This document shows, piece by piece, positions 24,277 through 32,931 of a stretch of DNA of 64,000 bases. Position 1 is the first letter of the stretch, and each line of letters opens with the position of its first letter. A program made the position numbers and the translations under genes. The stretch comes from Tillus elongatus (Eukaryota > Arthropoda > Insecta > Coleoptera > Cleridae). A model generated the notes under the pieces. That model saw only the letters and a program-made list of their open reading frames with translations. It was not told the DNA's origin and did not search any database. Location of the stretch: assembly GCA_964006375.1 (NCBI GenBank), contig OZ023263.1, forward strand, positions 135,799,563 through 135,863,562, given 5' to 3'.

Positions 24277-25208
24277 ATGGCTACATTAAGTGATGTGTGT
24301 TACCAGCAAATTAAAGACAACTTCTGGTATGGTCTATTTGGAGACTTTCAACTTATTATCGATAAAAACACTGGTTATTTTAATGCCACAAAATTGTGTA
24401 AGAGTGGTGAGAAAAGATTCAGACATTGGTTGGAAAATAAAAAAACTAAAGAGTTGATTGCCTATTACAACAGTCGGCTGAAGGAACAGTTGGGGTGTCA
24501 GCATGACATGTCGAATGTTTCAACCGAGGGAGCCCACTTAGAGTTATCGCCAGGGAGCCGGACTACTGGCCCCTTAAAAACGGAAGCAACAACTCAAGTA
24601 ATACCAACAACAGCTACATATCTGGTGGACTTTGGCGGGAGACAGGCTGAAAACAACTTGATATCTGGTACATATGTGTGTAAAGATTTAATATTAAATT
24701 TGGCTTGTTGGATATCCAATCAGTTCTATGAGAAATGCAACCAAATTATTTATGATTTTTTCCTAAACGAATTTGATCAGAAATACAGGGACAGCCTAGA
24801 TGCTATTGAGGTAAAATTAATGGAGATAAATGATGAGGTGCAGCGTATGCGAGAAACAAATGCTAAAGTCACAGAAATCTTGAAGATATATCCCCAAAAC
24901 CAAGTAACCTGGGAAAAATAAGTGTGTTTGGTTTACTTGCAAGAAACGAGAAAGACGCCCCCTATCCATATCATGCCGTAAGAACACAAAAGAAAAGTTT
25001 CCCCAGGGCTGTGAGGAACTTTAAAAATAAACACCCCGACCCTCAAGTGATCCTAAACAAGCTGTACGATCCAAATTCAGTAAATCTCTTTAACAGAATC
25101 AAGACTGAAGTGAAATACCTTACAGCACATAGAAACAACCTACGTATAGCAGATGTACCACAAGATAAATTTGTTCAGGATATTATTGCTTTAAGACATA
25201 CTTTTTAA
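24277..25208 (+). pseudogene. KilA-N domain protein of element A, frameshifted
   Basis: The start MATLSDVCYQQI leads into a KilA-N domain (residues about 16-62: YGLFGDFQLIID, YFNATKLC, HWLENKKTKELIAYY). A Ser/Thr-rich linker, a second conserved block with LDAIEVKLMEI coiled coil and a C-terminal domain (VFGLLARNEKDAPYPYH onward) follow, the order seen in KilA-N/DUF3627 proteins of large DNA viruses. Compared with element B, one base is missing near 24877, which ends the first frame at 24921; the C-terminal domain continues in another frame (24924-25208). KilA-N proteins bind DNA and are thought to act in regulation. It is transcribed towards the acidic-protein gene. Confidence 0.85.
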
Positions 25209-25250
25209 TTGTATTACAAAATAAAAACACAGTAATTTTAACAAAGACTT

Positions 25251-25370
25251 TTATTTGATTCTAAGTACAAGTATGTAAACTCTTTGTTGGAATACATTTA
25301 TAGAATTATTAACATTAGATGGTTCAGTGTTGCGTTGGTGCTGTTGTTGTTGTCGTTGGTGTCTCTTCAT
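25251..25370 (-). CDS. Small conserved basic ORF (39 residues), element A
   Basis: MKRHQRQQQQHQRN opens a 39-residue frame directly after the acidic-protein gene. Element B has it with one extra Gln (44220-44342). The N-terminus is basic and Gln-rich, the C-terminus hydrophobic (VYILVLRIK). The stop overlaps an AATAAA signal. It could be a small core-type protein or just 3' untranslated sequence of the preceding gene. Confidence 0.3.
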   Translation of the reverse strand: MKRHQRQQQQHQRNTEPSNVNNSINVFQQRVYILVLRIK

Positions 25371-25970
25371 CGCTGTGGGTTTACTAGGTGATAACACTAG
25401 TTTCTTTTAGTTCTTCCAAGATTGACTGAATTTCGTTGTTATGAGCATTATTACCTGCAACTTGGGAAGCCACTAAAAGTCTAAGTCTGTCAACCAACTC
25501 GTTTATGTCATTCCAATACACATAGGCTATTTGTTTGTTATTTTGTATCATACAGTTGTTGGTGCTGATGTTGTTAGGGCTCATGCCGTTGCTATCGCTG
25601 CTCTTATCACTCTGAGTTTTAGGTTCAGTCTTTTGTTTTTTGTTAACATGTCTGACGTTGCTGTCGTCATCGTCTTCCTCATATGTGTAACCAAAACCTT
25701 GAGGAGTTGACGATCTACGACCTCGTGGATTTATCACTGGTTTTATTAGAGTCAGATACTTTTCAGAGGAACAACCCTTGGTTCGTGCGTTAGGATCATA
25801 GTTCATTTTATGCACACTAGTTGCTTCTAGAATATCTCTATAGTGTTGAAGATCGTCATAAGTATACCCCCGGGGTCTTTTCATAAATAACAATTCTAGC
25901 AGACCTTGTGTTTGCGGGTATCTCCTTTGGCCCAGTTGAATCTCAGCATCAGTAAAGTCTAAGTGTTTGT

Positions 25971-28900
25971 TTTTTTTTTATGTCAACAACACACCACGAG
26001 GGCTTACAGCCTAAATACTATCGTACCGTGGGTGTTGACAAGGAGGAAAGAGGCAGCTTGTTAATTCTGGACTTGAAGGTTTGGAGGTTCGGAGGAGAAG
26101 GAAAAACATGTGCCGGCAAGGAATTCCACAACTTGGAAGTCCTCGGGACAAAAGAGCGGGCATAACAAGATGTTCTATGTCTGGTAACCTGGACGTTAAA
26201 AGGGTGCATTCGCTCTGTTCCCCTGGTAGATCTGCTGGGGGCAGCAGGTGGGGGAATTATGGAGGAAAGCTCCTCTGAGCAGTGCCCGTGCAGATATCTA
26301 TAAAAGAGAGAGAGGTCACCAACGGCACGTCGGTGGGCAAGGGATGGAAGCCTTTGGGTGAGGGTAGGGTCACCGATGAGACGTATAGCTCTCTTTTGAA
26401 TGGAGTCCAGGATAGCGAGTGTAGAAGCGGCAGCTGCACCCCAGATGTGGGAGCAGTATTCGAGGTTTGGCCTTATTTGTGAAGTGTATAAGGTATAGAG
26501 ATTAGTTGGTGAAAAGAATTTGCGAGCCCGGAAGAGAAAACCCAATTTCTTAGCAGCCGCTTCTGCAATTGATGTAACATGTTGGTGCCAATTAAGATTT
26601 CGATCCACAGTAATGCCAACAAGAGAAAAGGACTCATTACTTTGAATAACTTGGTTGTTCATTGTGATCGGTCTAGGGCTGGTGTATCTCTTGTGAGAAA
26701 GAAAGCAAGACTTAGTTTTGGTGGGGTTGAATTGTACAAGATTTCTACTTCCCCAGTCTAATATTTTTTGGAGGTCTACGGAGACAGAACCCTCCATGAG
26801 TCTGCGATCCTCATCTAATTGGGCTAAAGAGACAGGCTTAGAATATTGTATGTTTGAGTGGAGGGTGCTGTCGTCCGCGTAACTGTGAACTGGGTTGGAT
26901 GTGCTAGAGAGGAGGTCATTGATGTGGAGAAGAAACAAAGTAGGGGCTAAAGCTGAACCTTGAGGAACTCCTGCATTAATTGGATACAGTTTAGAGGAAT
27001 GGCCATCCACAACAACAGATATGCTCCTGTTGGAGAGGAAATTTGCTGTCCAGGTACAAAGTTTTGGTGGTAGGCCATAGGCCGGAAGTTTATTAAGCAG
27101 CGCTGCGTGCCAGACCTGGTCGAATGCTTTGGATATGTCTAGAGCAACAATCTGGGATTCACCGTGTTGTTCCATAGACTTGTTCCAAGAATGGGTGACA
27201 AAAGAAAGGAATTTTAGTAGTTCGGTGTTTATATACTTTTCCATCACTTTAGAGATGACTGAAAGGAGAGAAATAGGCCTGTAGTTGCTAGGAAGCGCTT
27301 TGGATCCTTTCTTGGGGATGGGTTGTACTCGAGCAGTTTTCCAGTTACTAGGGAATATGCCTTTATTGTAAGATATCTGAAACAGACGAGTCAGGACAGG
27401 AGCAAGTTCTGGTGCGCATTTTTTGAGAACAATTGCTGGGATCTCGTCAAGGCCAGAGGCTTTCCTGGTATTAAGAGAAGAGAGCATCTTTCGTACCTTT
27501 TTAGTTTGGAAAATGATATCAGTCATTTTATGCGCGACATTGGGGACTGTTGGTGGTTGAACATTTGGAGGTGGGTTGAGAGTAGAATTTCCGGCGAACA
27601 ACGAAGCAAAAAGTTCAGCCTTGCCCAGGGCGGTAGAAACAATTTCATCACCTGAGACAAGAGGTGGGAACGTGCTCTTGCAGAAATTATTCCCAATAGA
27701 CTTAGCAAGAGTCCAGAAGGGTGTGCCGCCGTTGGAGCTTGAGAGGACTTTGTTTTTGATGTGGTTATTAAACGAGTTTTTTGCCTCAGAAAGAATGCGG
27801 ACATAGCGGTTTCTTGCGTCGTTGAATGCTTGACGATTTTCTTGACTGGGATTGTGTAGAAGCGTTTTGTGAGCTTTGACCTTTTCAAGTCTGGCCTTGT
27901 CACAGGATTTAGAAAACCAGGGCTTTTGAGTGGCTGAAGAGGTTTTCTGTGTACGTGGAATAAATAATTCCATGCCAGCTTGGATAATTTCGGTGACGTT
28001 TTGTGAGATATCAGAGGGGTCAGGATGAGAGAAGCAGACAGCCGCCCATGGAAATGAGGAAAAGTAATCCCGCATTTCGTCCCAGTTTGCGGAGTTGTAG
28101 TGCCAAACTATACGTGGGTGTGATGACTGTGTGACCTCGGGTTGCATTGCACAGGAAGCAGTGACCATGCCGTGGTCTGAGCAACCAAGGGGGGCGGTGA
28201 CTGATATCTTATAGCATTCAGGATTTGTAGTAAGAAGGAGATCCAAGGGATTTGAGCTGTGTGTTGGGATACGAGGAAAGTAAGTAGGTTGCTGTACCAT
28301 ATTGGCCAAAGAGTTGCTGACTGCAAAGGCCTCCGCTGCTCTCCCTTGTGAATCGGTTTTTGAAGATCCTAGCCATTCCTTATTATGGACATTGAAGTCG
28401 CCAAGAATAGTGACCTCGGAGGAAGGATATTCAGAAATCAGATAGTCGGTTTTTTCAGAAAGGTAGTCAAAGAGCTGGACAAAGTTGTTGTCAGAAGGTG
28501 ACCGGTAAATGCAACAGATGAATTTAGTTGCAGCCCTGAGAGAGAGTTTTATCCATAGTATGTCTTTTCTTCCAGCTTCTAAATTGGGAAGTTTGGTGCA
28601 GGGTAGATTGCTACGGACGTATGCGCACACGCCTCCATGCAATCTAAAGGCAGTAAGGAGCTCATACCCCGGGAAATTAAGGTGATTAGTGGCTGTTTTG
28701 GCACTGATTTGGGTTTCGGTGAGGAAGAGGAGTTGGGGCCTGTTAGCCTGGAGGAAATGGTGGACGGAGTTCAGGTTAGAATTTAGGCCACATATATTCG
28801 AAAAGGATATGTTAAATCTTGATGTTGGCGCCCCCTGTACACCCCTCTCCCGGAGATCCGAATGGAGGGGTATTTTGCCTCCGGAATATTTTATACAAGG

Positions 28901-29039
28901 AGGAGCCATCATCATTTTTGCTTATAAGGGAAACCGACTCACACACCAGAACCGGAAACGTCCGTTGGGACTTCACCGGCCCCTTGATGTATGGGGTGGT
29001 ACCTCCTCGGGCGTGAAAAAATCATTTACTATTACATAT
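25971..29039 (-). mobile_element. Second LINE family, best copy, inserted in element A
   Basis: The 3' end has a T-run at 25971-25979 (poly(A) on the minus strand). The 5' junction lies at about 29039, where the acidic-protein sequence resumes. A short TTGTT target duplication fits both junctions. About 120 bases lie upstream of the ORF. This insertion is later than the insertion of element A. Confidence 0.85.
26018..28915 (-). CDS. LINE ORF2: endonuclease and reverse transcriptase (965 residues)
   Basis: One uninterrupted frame. The endonuclease domain (about residues 35-245) shows SFSNICGLNSN, LTETQ (catalytic Glu), CIYRSP, LGDFNVHN and CSDHGMV. The reverse transcriptase shows NYRPISLLSV (near 555), LDISKAFDQ (motif A), GVPQGSALAPTLF (motif B) and SYADDSTLH (motif C). 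A C-terminal region with LAHRRAVGDLSLFYR and FVPRTSKLWNSLPAHVF is typical of jockey/CR1-group insect LINEs. The protein would nick target DNA and copy element RNA in place. The stretch between the first RT block and motif A is too short: LLKFL joins SFVTHSWN directly, without the QFGFR/RST block. The ORF is therefore intact in frame but may be catalytically defective. Confidence 0.85.
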   Translation of the reverse strand: MMMAPPCIKYSGGKIPLHSDLRERGVQGAPTSRFNISFSNICGLNSNLNSVHHFLQANRPQLLFLTETQISAKTATNHLNFPGYELLTAFRLHGGVCAYVRSNLPCTKLPNLEAGRKDILWIKLSLRAATKFICCIYRSPSDNNFVQLFDYLSEKTDYLISEYPSSEVTILGDFNVHNKEWLGSSKTDSQGRAAEAFAVSNSLANMVQQPTYFPRIPTHSSNPLDLLLTTNPECYKISVTAPLGCSDHGMVTASCAMQPEVTQSSHPRIVWHYNSANWDEMRDYFSSFPWAAVCFSHPDPSDISQNVTEIIQAGMELFIPRTQKTSSATQKPWFSKSCDKARLEKVKAHKTLLHNPSQENRQAFNDARNRYVRILSEAKNSFNNHIKNKVLSSSNGGTPFWTLAKSIGNNFCKSTFPPLVSGDEIVSTALGKAELFASLFAGNSTLNPPPNVQPPTVPNVAHKMTDIIFQTKKVRKMLSSLNTRKASGLDEIPAIVLKKCAPELAPVLTRLFQISYNKGIFPSNWKTARVQPIPKKGSKALPSNYRPISLLSVISKVMEKYINTELLKFLSFVTHSWNKSMEQHGESQIVALDISKAFDQVWHAALLNKLPAYGLPPKLCTWTANFLSNRSISVVVDGHSSKLYPINAGVPQGSALAPTLFLLHINDLLSSTSNPVHSYADDSTLHSNIQYSKPVSLAQLDEDRRLMEGSVSVDLQKILDWGSRNLVQFNPTKTKSCFLSHKRYTSPRPITMNNQVIQSNESFSLVGITVDRNLNWHQHVTSIAEAAAKKLGFLFRARKFFSPTNLYTLYTSQIRPNLEYCSHIWGAAAASTLAILDSIQKRAIRLIGDPTLTQRLPSLAHRRAVGDLSLFYRYLHGHCSEELSSIIPPPAAPSRSTRGTERMHPFNVQVTRHRTSCYARSFVPRTSKLWNSLPAHVFPSPPNLQTFKSRINKLPLSSLSTPTVR

Positions 29040-29574
29040 TGTTACCAACACTCCAGCTACCGGTATCTTTAGCGTAGCGAGCACCATACGTTTGATCAAT
29101 GGTAGTGAGCCTTGGTGGTTCAGTAGAATACTTGTCTACATAATATCGAACTCGTTCAGGATATTGCTCCAAAAATTCTTGATATGCAGGGTTGGATGTG
29201 ACAGTTTGTAGGTCTGCCTCAAGCTCTTCAAATGTTGGGATATCCTCATCGGAACTTGTCTCCTCAGCCTCTTCCCTTGGTTCAGCTTCAAAAACTTCAT
29301 GGTCTTTAAGGAACTCTACTTGAGGTTTCGTTTCTGGTATATCGACTTCGTCTTTGATTTGTTCAGCCTTTGGTGGTTGCGGCTGCTGCTGCAGTGATGC
29401 TGTGTTTTTAGATATTTCACTTAGGGGCTCAACAAGTGGTTTATATAAACGTTGCAGAGCATCATCATTCTCGGCTCTGTTAAGTTTAAGCATTAAATGT
29501 TTTTTTCGAATATTGTCAGCAAGTTGTAAAATCCTTTTCTTAACTTTTCGCTCTTCCTTACCCAGCACTTCCAT

Positions 29575-29703
29575 TGTGCTACAACTGGTCGGTGTTACCA
29601 GACGGTCTAATCATTTGTTTGAGCGATACAGGTTGTGTGGTGGTTTAACATATACTGACTCCGTCATGGTACATGTCTTCTTATTTATCACGATATCCGT
29701 CTG
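29575..29703 (-). other. Leader of the acidic-protein gene (element A)
   Basis: It holds a short conserved reading frame that starts MTESVYVKPPHNLYRSNK and ends after 18 residues. Element B has the same start but stays open longer in a frame overlapping the main gene. It could be an upstream ORF; no function can be given. Confidence 0.3.
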
Positions 29704-30073
29704 TCTTGTTAGACAGCTGTATTACAGCTGTATGACAGCTGTATGACAGCTGTGTTATACAGCTGTATGACAGCTGTATGACAGCTGTATGACAGCTGTA
29801 TGACAGCTGTATGACAGCTGTGTTAGACAGCTGTATGACAGCTGTATGACAGCTGTATGACAGCTGTGTTAGACAGCTGTATGACAGCTGTATGACAGCT
29901 GTGTTAGACAGCTGTATGACAGCTGTATGACAGCTGTATGACAGCTGTATGACAGCTGGGTTAGACAGCTGTGTGACAGCTGTATGACAGCTGTATGACA
30001 GCTGTATGACAGCTGTATGACAGCTGTATGACAGCTGTGTTAGACAGCTGTATGACAGCTGTATGACAGCTGA
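29704..30073. repeat. Tandem array of 11-bp GTATGACAGCT units (element A)
   Basis: About 30 units of GTATGACAGCT, broken by GTGTTAGACAGCT variants, each centred on the palindrome CAGCTG. It lies between the ATPase stop and the acidic-protein leader. Element B has an array at the same place with a different unit. In position and palindrome content it recalls baculovirus homologous regions, which act as enhancers and origins. Confidence 0.9.
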
Positions 30074-30096
30074 CTGCCCTGTCTATCATTGTTGTG

Positions 30097-30792
30097 TTAG
30101 AATAATATATATCTATCGAATCCTTTTCTATATCGGCCTTTGTGTACATCGTTTTCCTTCACAATCACCAACACACCATACTTATTATCTTTCCAGCATT
30201 GGTAGCAGATAGTTTTAAATTGTTTAAAGTCCATATCGGTGGTCACATGATCGTCGTACACATGTTTTAAATTGGTTTCATCTTGCTTGAATAACACAAT
30301 AACATTGGTGTTGTCACGTACCAGATGTTTGGGTATTCGTGTATATGTTTGACAGAGATAGAATGAATCAATATTCTTATGTCTGCCCATACTGAAGTAT
30401 GCTCTTATTTTATCTTGTTTGTCACAAGCTACATCATCAAATATAAACACAGAGTTGTCCTTGGCATCTTCTGGATCTAATATTTCATCGTTTTCTCTAT
30501 AAGGATAGTAACCAACACCTTTTGTTGCATTCATCACCTCCTTTAACATCTTGTATTTCGGTTGATACAGAGACTTTGAATACACATACACGTTATCAAA
30601 TTTTAAACCGTTTGCTTCAAACAACAAACTCAGCATGACATTAGTTTTACCACACCCACTCGGACCACATATGATACAGCGAACGGTGTTTGGAAAGAGA
30701 GGACCATGCCTCAGTTGTTGTTGAGCTGTGTCCGTAACAACATCGTCTATATTTGTAATGGGTAAGGCAGAAGCGTGTTTGCTGGTACGCAT
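30097..30792 (-). CDS. A32/FtsK-HerA-type DNA-packaging ATPase (element A)
   Basis: An intact 231-residue ORF. The Walker A motif GPSGCGKT is at residues 43-50, just after the hydrophobic strand VRCIIC. Walker B is VFIFDD at 115-120. A CQTYTRIPKHLVRDN segment near 155 fits the sensor/arginine-finger region of viral packaging ATPases. The length is near that of Polinton, virophage and A32-like ATPases. The enzyme would pump the element DNA into a capsid. It is divergent to the minor capsid gene, with about 155 bp between them. It differs from the element B copy by only a few residues, so it is still under constraint or the copies are recent. Confidence 0.85.
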   Translation of the reverse strand: MRTSKHASALPITNIDDVVTDTAQQQLRHGPLFPNTVRCIICGPSGCGKTNVMLSLLFEANGLKFDNVYVYSKSLYQPKYKMLKEVMNATKGVGYYPYRENDEILDPEDAKDNSVFIFDDVACDKQDKIRAYFSMGRHKNIDSFYLCQTYTRIPKHLVRDNTNVIVLFKQDETNLKHVYDDHVTTDMDFKQFKTICYQCWKDNKYGVLVIVKENDVHKGRYRKGFDRYILF

Positions 30793-30948
30793 CTTAACTT
30801 AAACTAAACTATATTTTTTGGGTGTGTATATATATGAATGCAAGTGAGACAAAGGCATGTATCTCAAGAAACAGGGCTCCGGTTATGGGTTGTATCTGCA
30901 AAAACCATTGCAATAAAAGACTCAAACAGTAGCCTGTGTGTATCAGTC
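30793..30948. promoter_or_regulatory. Divergent promoter between ATPase and minor capsid genes (element A)
   Basis: A palindromic A+T-rich stretch 'gggtgtgtatatatatgaat' stands close to the ATPase start and carries TATA-like sequence for both directions. The region is nearly identical in element B (41630-41787). Confidence 0.5.
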
Positions 30949-31659
30949 ATGGCGCACACCTTTGTGTTGAAAGACCGCAGCTCCCATCTGTCGTCAGACT
31001 ACCATCCACCAATTGTTTTGGATGGTAGTTATGCTGTTGCCTTGATAGGCTTTCACACCTACAACAACATACCCAACATCTATGAAGGTAAAAACAAATT
31101 TCATGTAAAAGAAGGAACCGGTTGGCGAACCATCACGATACCCACCGGTGCTTATGAAATAACACACTTGGAAGAGTTACTTCAAAATGAACTTGTTGGT
31201 GCTACAGCAACACACGAACAAAAGCAACAGGCTCTGATTCTGAGACCTAATCCGAACACCATCAAATGTAGACTAAAGTGTTATACAAATGTCAGTTTTG
31301 AATTTGATGGTTCGATTGGGCGAATGTTGGGCTTTTCAAAACAAGTTCTTCAGCCGGACACCTTTTATGAATCTGATTTACCTGTTGAAATAGTGGATGT
31401 TAGACAGATTCGCATAGAAACCAATATTGTGTCTGGTTCCTATTATAACGGACAACCCTCACATACGCTGTATGAGTTTGCTCCGATGGTTGATCCTGGC
31501 TACGCAATCGACATAGAACCTAAAAATTTAATTTACTTGCCGGTGAACAAGCAAGAGATTTCCAATATAAGCATCGACATCGTCGACCAAGATTCAGTTC
31601 CTGTCAACTTTCAAGGTGAAGAGGTGTCTGTTCGCTTGAAACTTATAAAAGTTGCTTAG
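30949..31659 (+). CDS. Minor capsid / penton-like protein candidate (element A)
   Basis: An intact 237-residue ORF starting MAHTFVLKDRSSHL. It is beta-rich with many short hydrophobic strands (YAVALIGFHTYNNI, ILRPNPNTIKCRL) and a Gly-rich region GSYYNGQPSHTLYEF. It stands between the ATPase and the double jelly-roll capsid gene, the usual place of a single jelly-roll minor capsid or penton in Polinton-type modules. I recognise no catalytic motif. The call rests on position, size and beta character. It differs from the element B copy by two residues that I can see. Confidence 0.6.
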   Translation: MAHTFVLKDRSSHLSSDYHPPIVLDGSYAVALIGFHTYNNIPNIYEGKNKFHVKEGTGWRTITIPTGAYEITHLEELLQNELVGATATHEQKQQALILRPNPNTIKCRLKCYTNVSFEFDGSIGRMLGFSKQVLQPDTFYESDLPVEIVDVRQIRIETNIVSGSYYNGQPSHTLYEFAPMVDPGYAIDIEPKNLIYLPVNKQEISNISIDIVDQDSVPVNFQGEEVSVRLKLIKVA

Positions 31660-31660
31660 T

Positions 31661-31822
31661 ATGTTGGTCTTTAAGGATATAAAAGCAAGTGCATCTACCA
31701 CAACAAATTCAGTTGAGTCAGACACGTCAAAGGGTACGCTTCGTCCCGATAATATTGAGTTCCTGAAAAGCCTGGGTTATCATGTCGTCAAAACTAGAAA
31801 TATTCAAAGACCCCGTGTTTGA
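31661..31822 (+). CDS. Small conserved ORF (53 residues) between the capsid genes, element A
   Basis: Starts one base after the minor capsid stop and overlaps the first 41 bases of the major capsid gene in another frame. It reads MLVFKDIKAS, a Ser/Thr-rich middle, then LRPDNIEFLKSLGYHVV. Element B keeps the whole frame with three residue changes. The tight overlap suggests real coding, perhaps a small virion or scaffold peptide. Function unknown. Confidence 0.45.
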   Translation: MLVFKDIKASASTTTNSVESDTSKGTLRPDNIEFLKSLGYHVVKTRNIQRPRV

Positions 31823-32931
31823 TGATGCCATCGATCGAGAAGAGCTGCGCTCTTACTATTCACCAACTAAATCGTTTGGTAACAGCGATGAAATTGAAAT
31901 AGCCATCAACCAACAAGATGCGTTCGTATGTCTGGCCGAGTCAGCTCTAATAATCGAAGGTGCTCTGGAACCTGTAGCAATCCAAAATGCCACTGGTGCT
32001 TGTTATCTGTCAAATAATGGAGGAGCAGCTCTGTTTGAATCAATGACCTATGAGTTAAATAACAAGGAAGTGGAACGAGTGCGAGACCCATACACCACAA
32101 CACTCATCAAAAGTCTGCTATCCTTCAGTAAGAATGAAGCCCAATCTCTTAGCAACGCCGGTCTGAATGTGTCGTCGGAGCACATCACCTTAAATGATAA
32201 CAAGTTTCACATGCTCATACCTGTTTGGTTCCTCTTCAGTTTCTTTCATCATTTCAAAGGAGTTCTCTGTGGCAAACATACTTTCCGCTTTACAAGAGTT
32301 CGAAACGATTCCAACGGCTATTACAGCACAGGTACGGCATGAGCAAAAATTACCGTAACCAATATGTTTTTAAAGGTAAAACATGTCTTTCCCAATGATA
32401 AAATGAAATTGATATATATATGAGTTACCAGCACTCAGAGATATCAACAGAGATGTGTGGGCTGTTAAAACTGCAACCAACTTGGAAAGACCTCGATATG
32501 TGATTATAGGATTTCAACCAGATCGTAAGGACAACGTGAAGAAGAGGCCAGACTATTTCGATAACATTGGTATGTTGGACCTCCGAGTGTTTCTAAATTC
32601 AGAATGTTACCCTTATGAATATATGAATATGGATTTTGAGAAATCGAAATATGCAGAAGCCTATCACATGTATACAGATTTTCAAAAAAGCTTCTGTTAT
32701 AAAAACATGTCGGAGCCTATCTTGAATTATGACGAGTTTAAAGACCGAGCTCTATTTGTGATTGACTGTCAGCACCAGAACGAGTCAATCAAGTCTTCAA
32801 CGGTGGACATTAAGGTGGAGTTTATGAGTCACGCCAACTTCCCTAAAAATACGCGTGTTTATTGTTTGGTTATTCATGACAGTGTAATGGAATATAAACC
32901 TCTAACAGGTATCGTTAGAGCCATTATGTAA
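31782..32931 (+). pseudogene. Double jelly-roll-like major capsid protein, broken (element A)
   Basis: Starts MSSKLEIFKDPVFDD and follows the intact element B protein closely. At 32340-32342 a TGA stops the frame after residue 186. About 66 bases are then missing near 32413 compared with B. The C-terminal part is open from 32455 to 32931 and ends in LTGIVRAIM. The order of conserved blocks (YVIIGFQ, LDLRVFLNSECYPYE, FCYKNM, IDCQHQNESIK, FPKNTRVYCLVIHD) is the one I know from insect-genome proteins annotated as double jelly-roll-like. This copy cannot give a full capsid protein. Confidence 0.85.

Larger units (their letters stand above)
25384..29574 (-). pseudogene. Conserved acidic protein of element A, split by a LINE
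   Basis: The N-terminal part (29574 down to 29040) and the C-terminal part (25970 down to 25384) match the intact 375-residue gene of element B almost residue for residue. The LINE at 25971-29039 is inserted between them, after the DTGSW motif at about residue 178. Both halves are otherwise open. The N-terminus is a predicted coiled coil (KKRILQLADNIRKKHLMLKL), then an acidic Glu/Asp linker, then the conserved central domain. See the element B entry (43079) for function. Confidence 0.85.
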
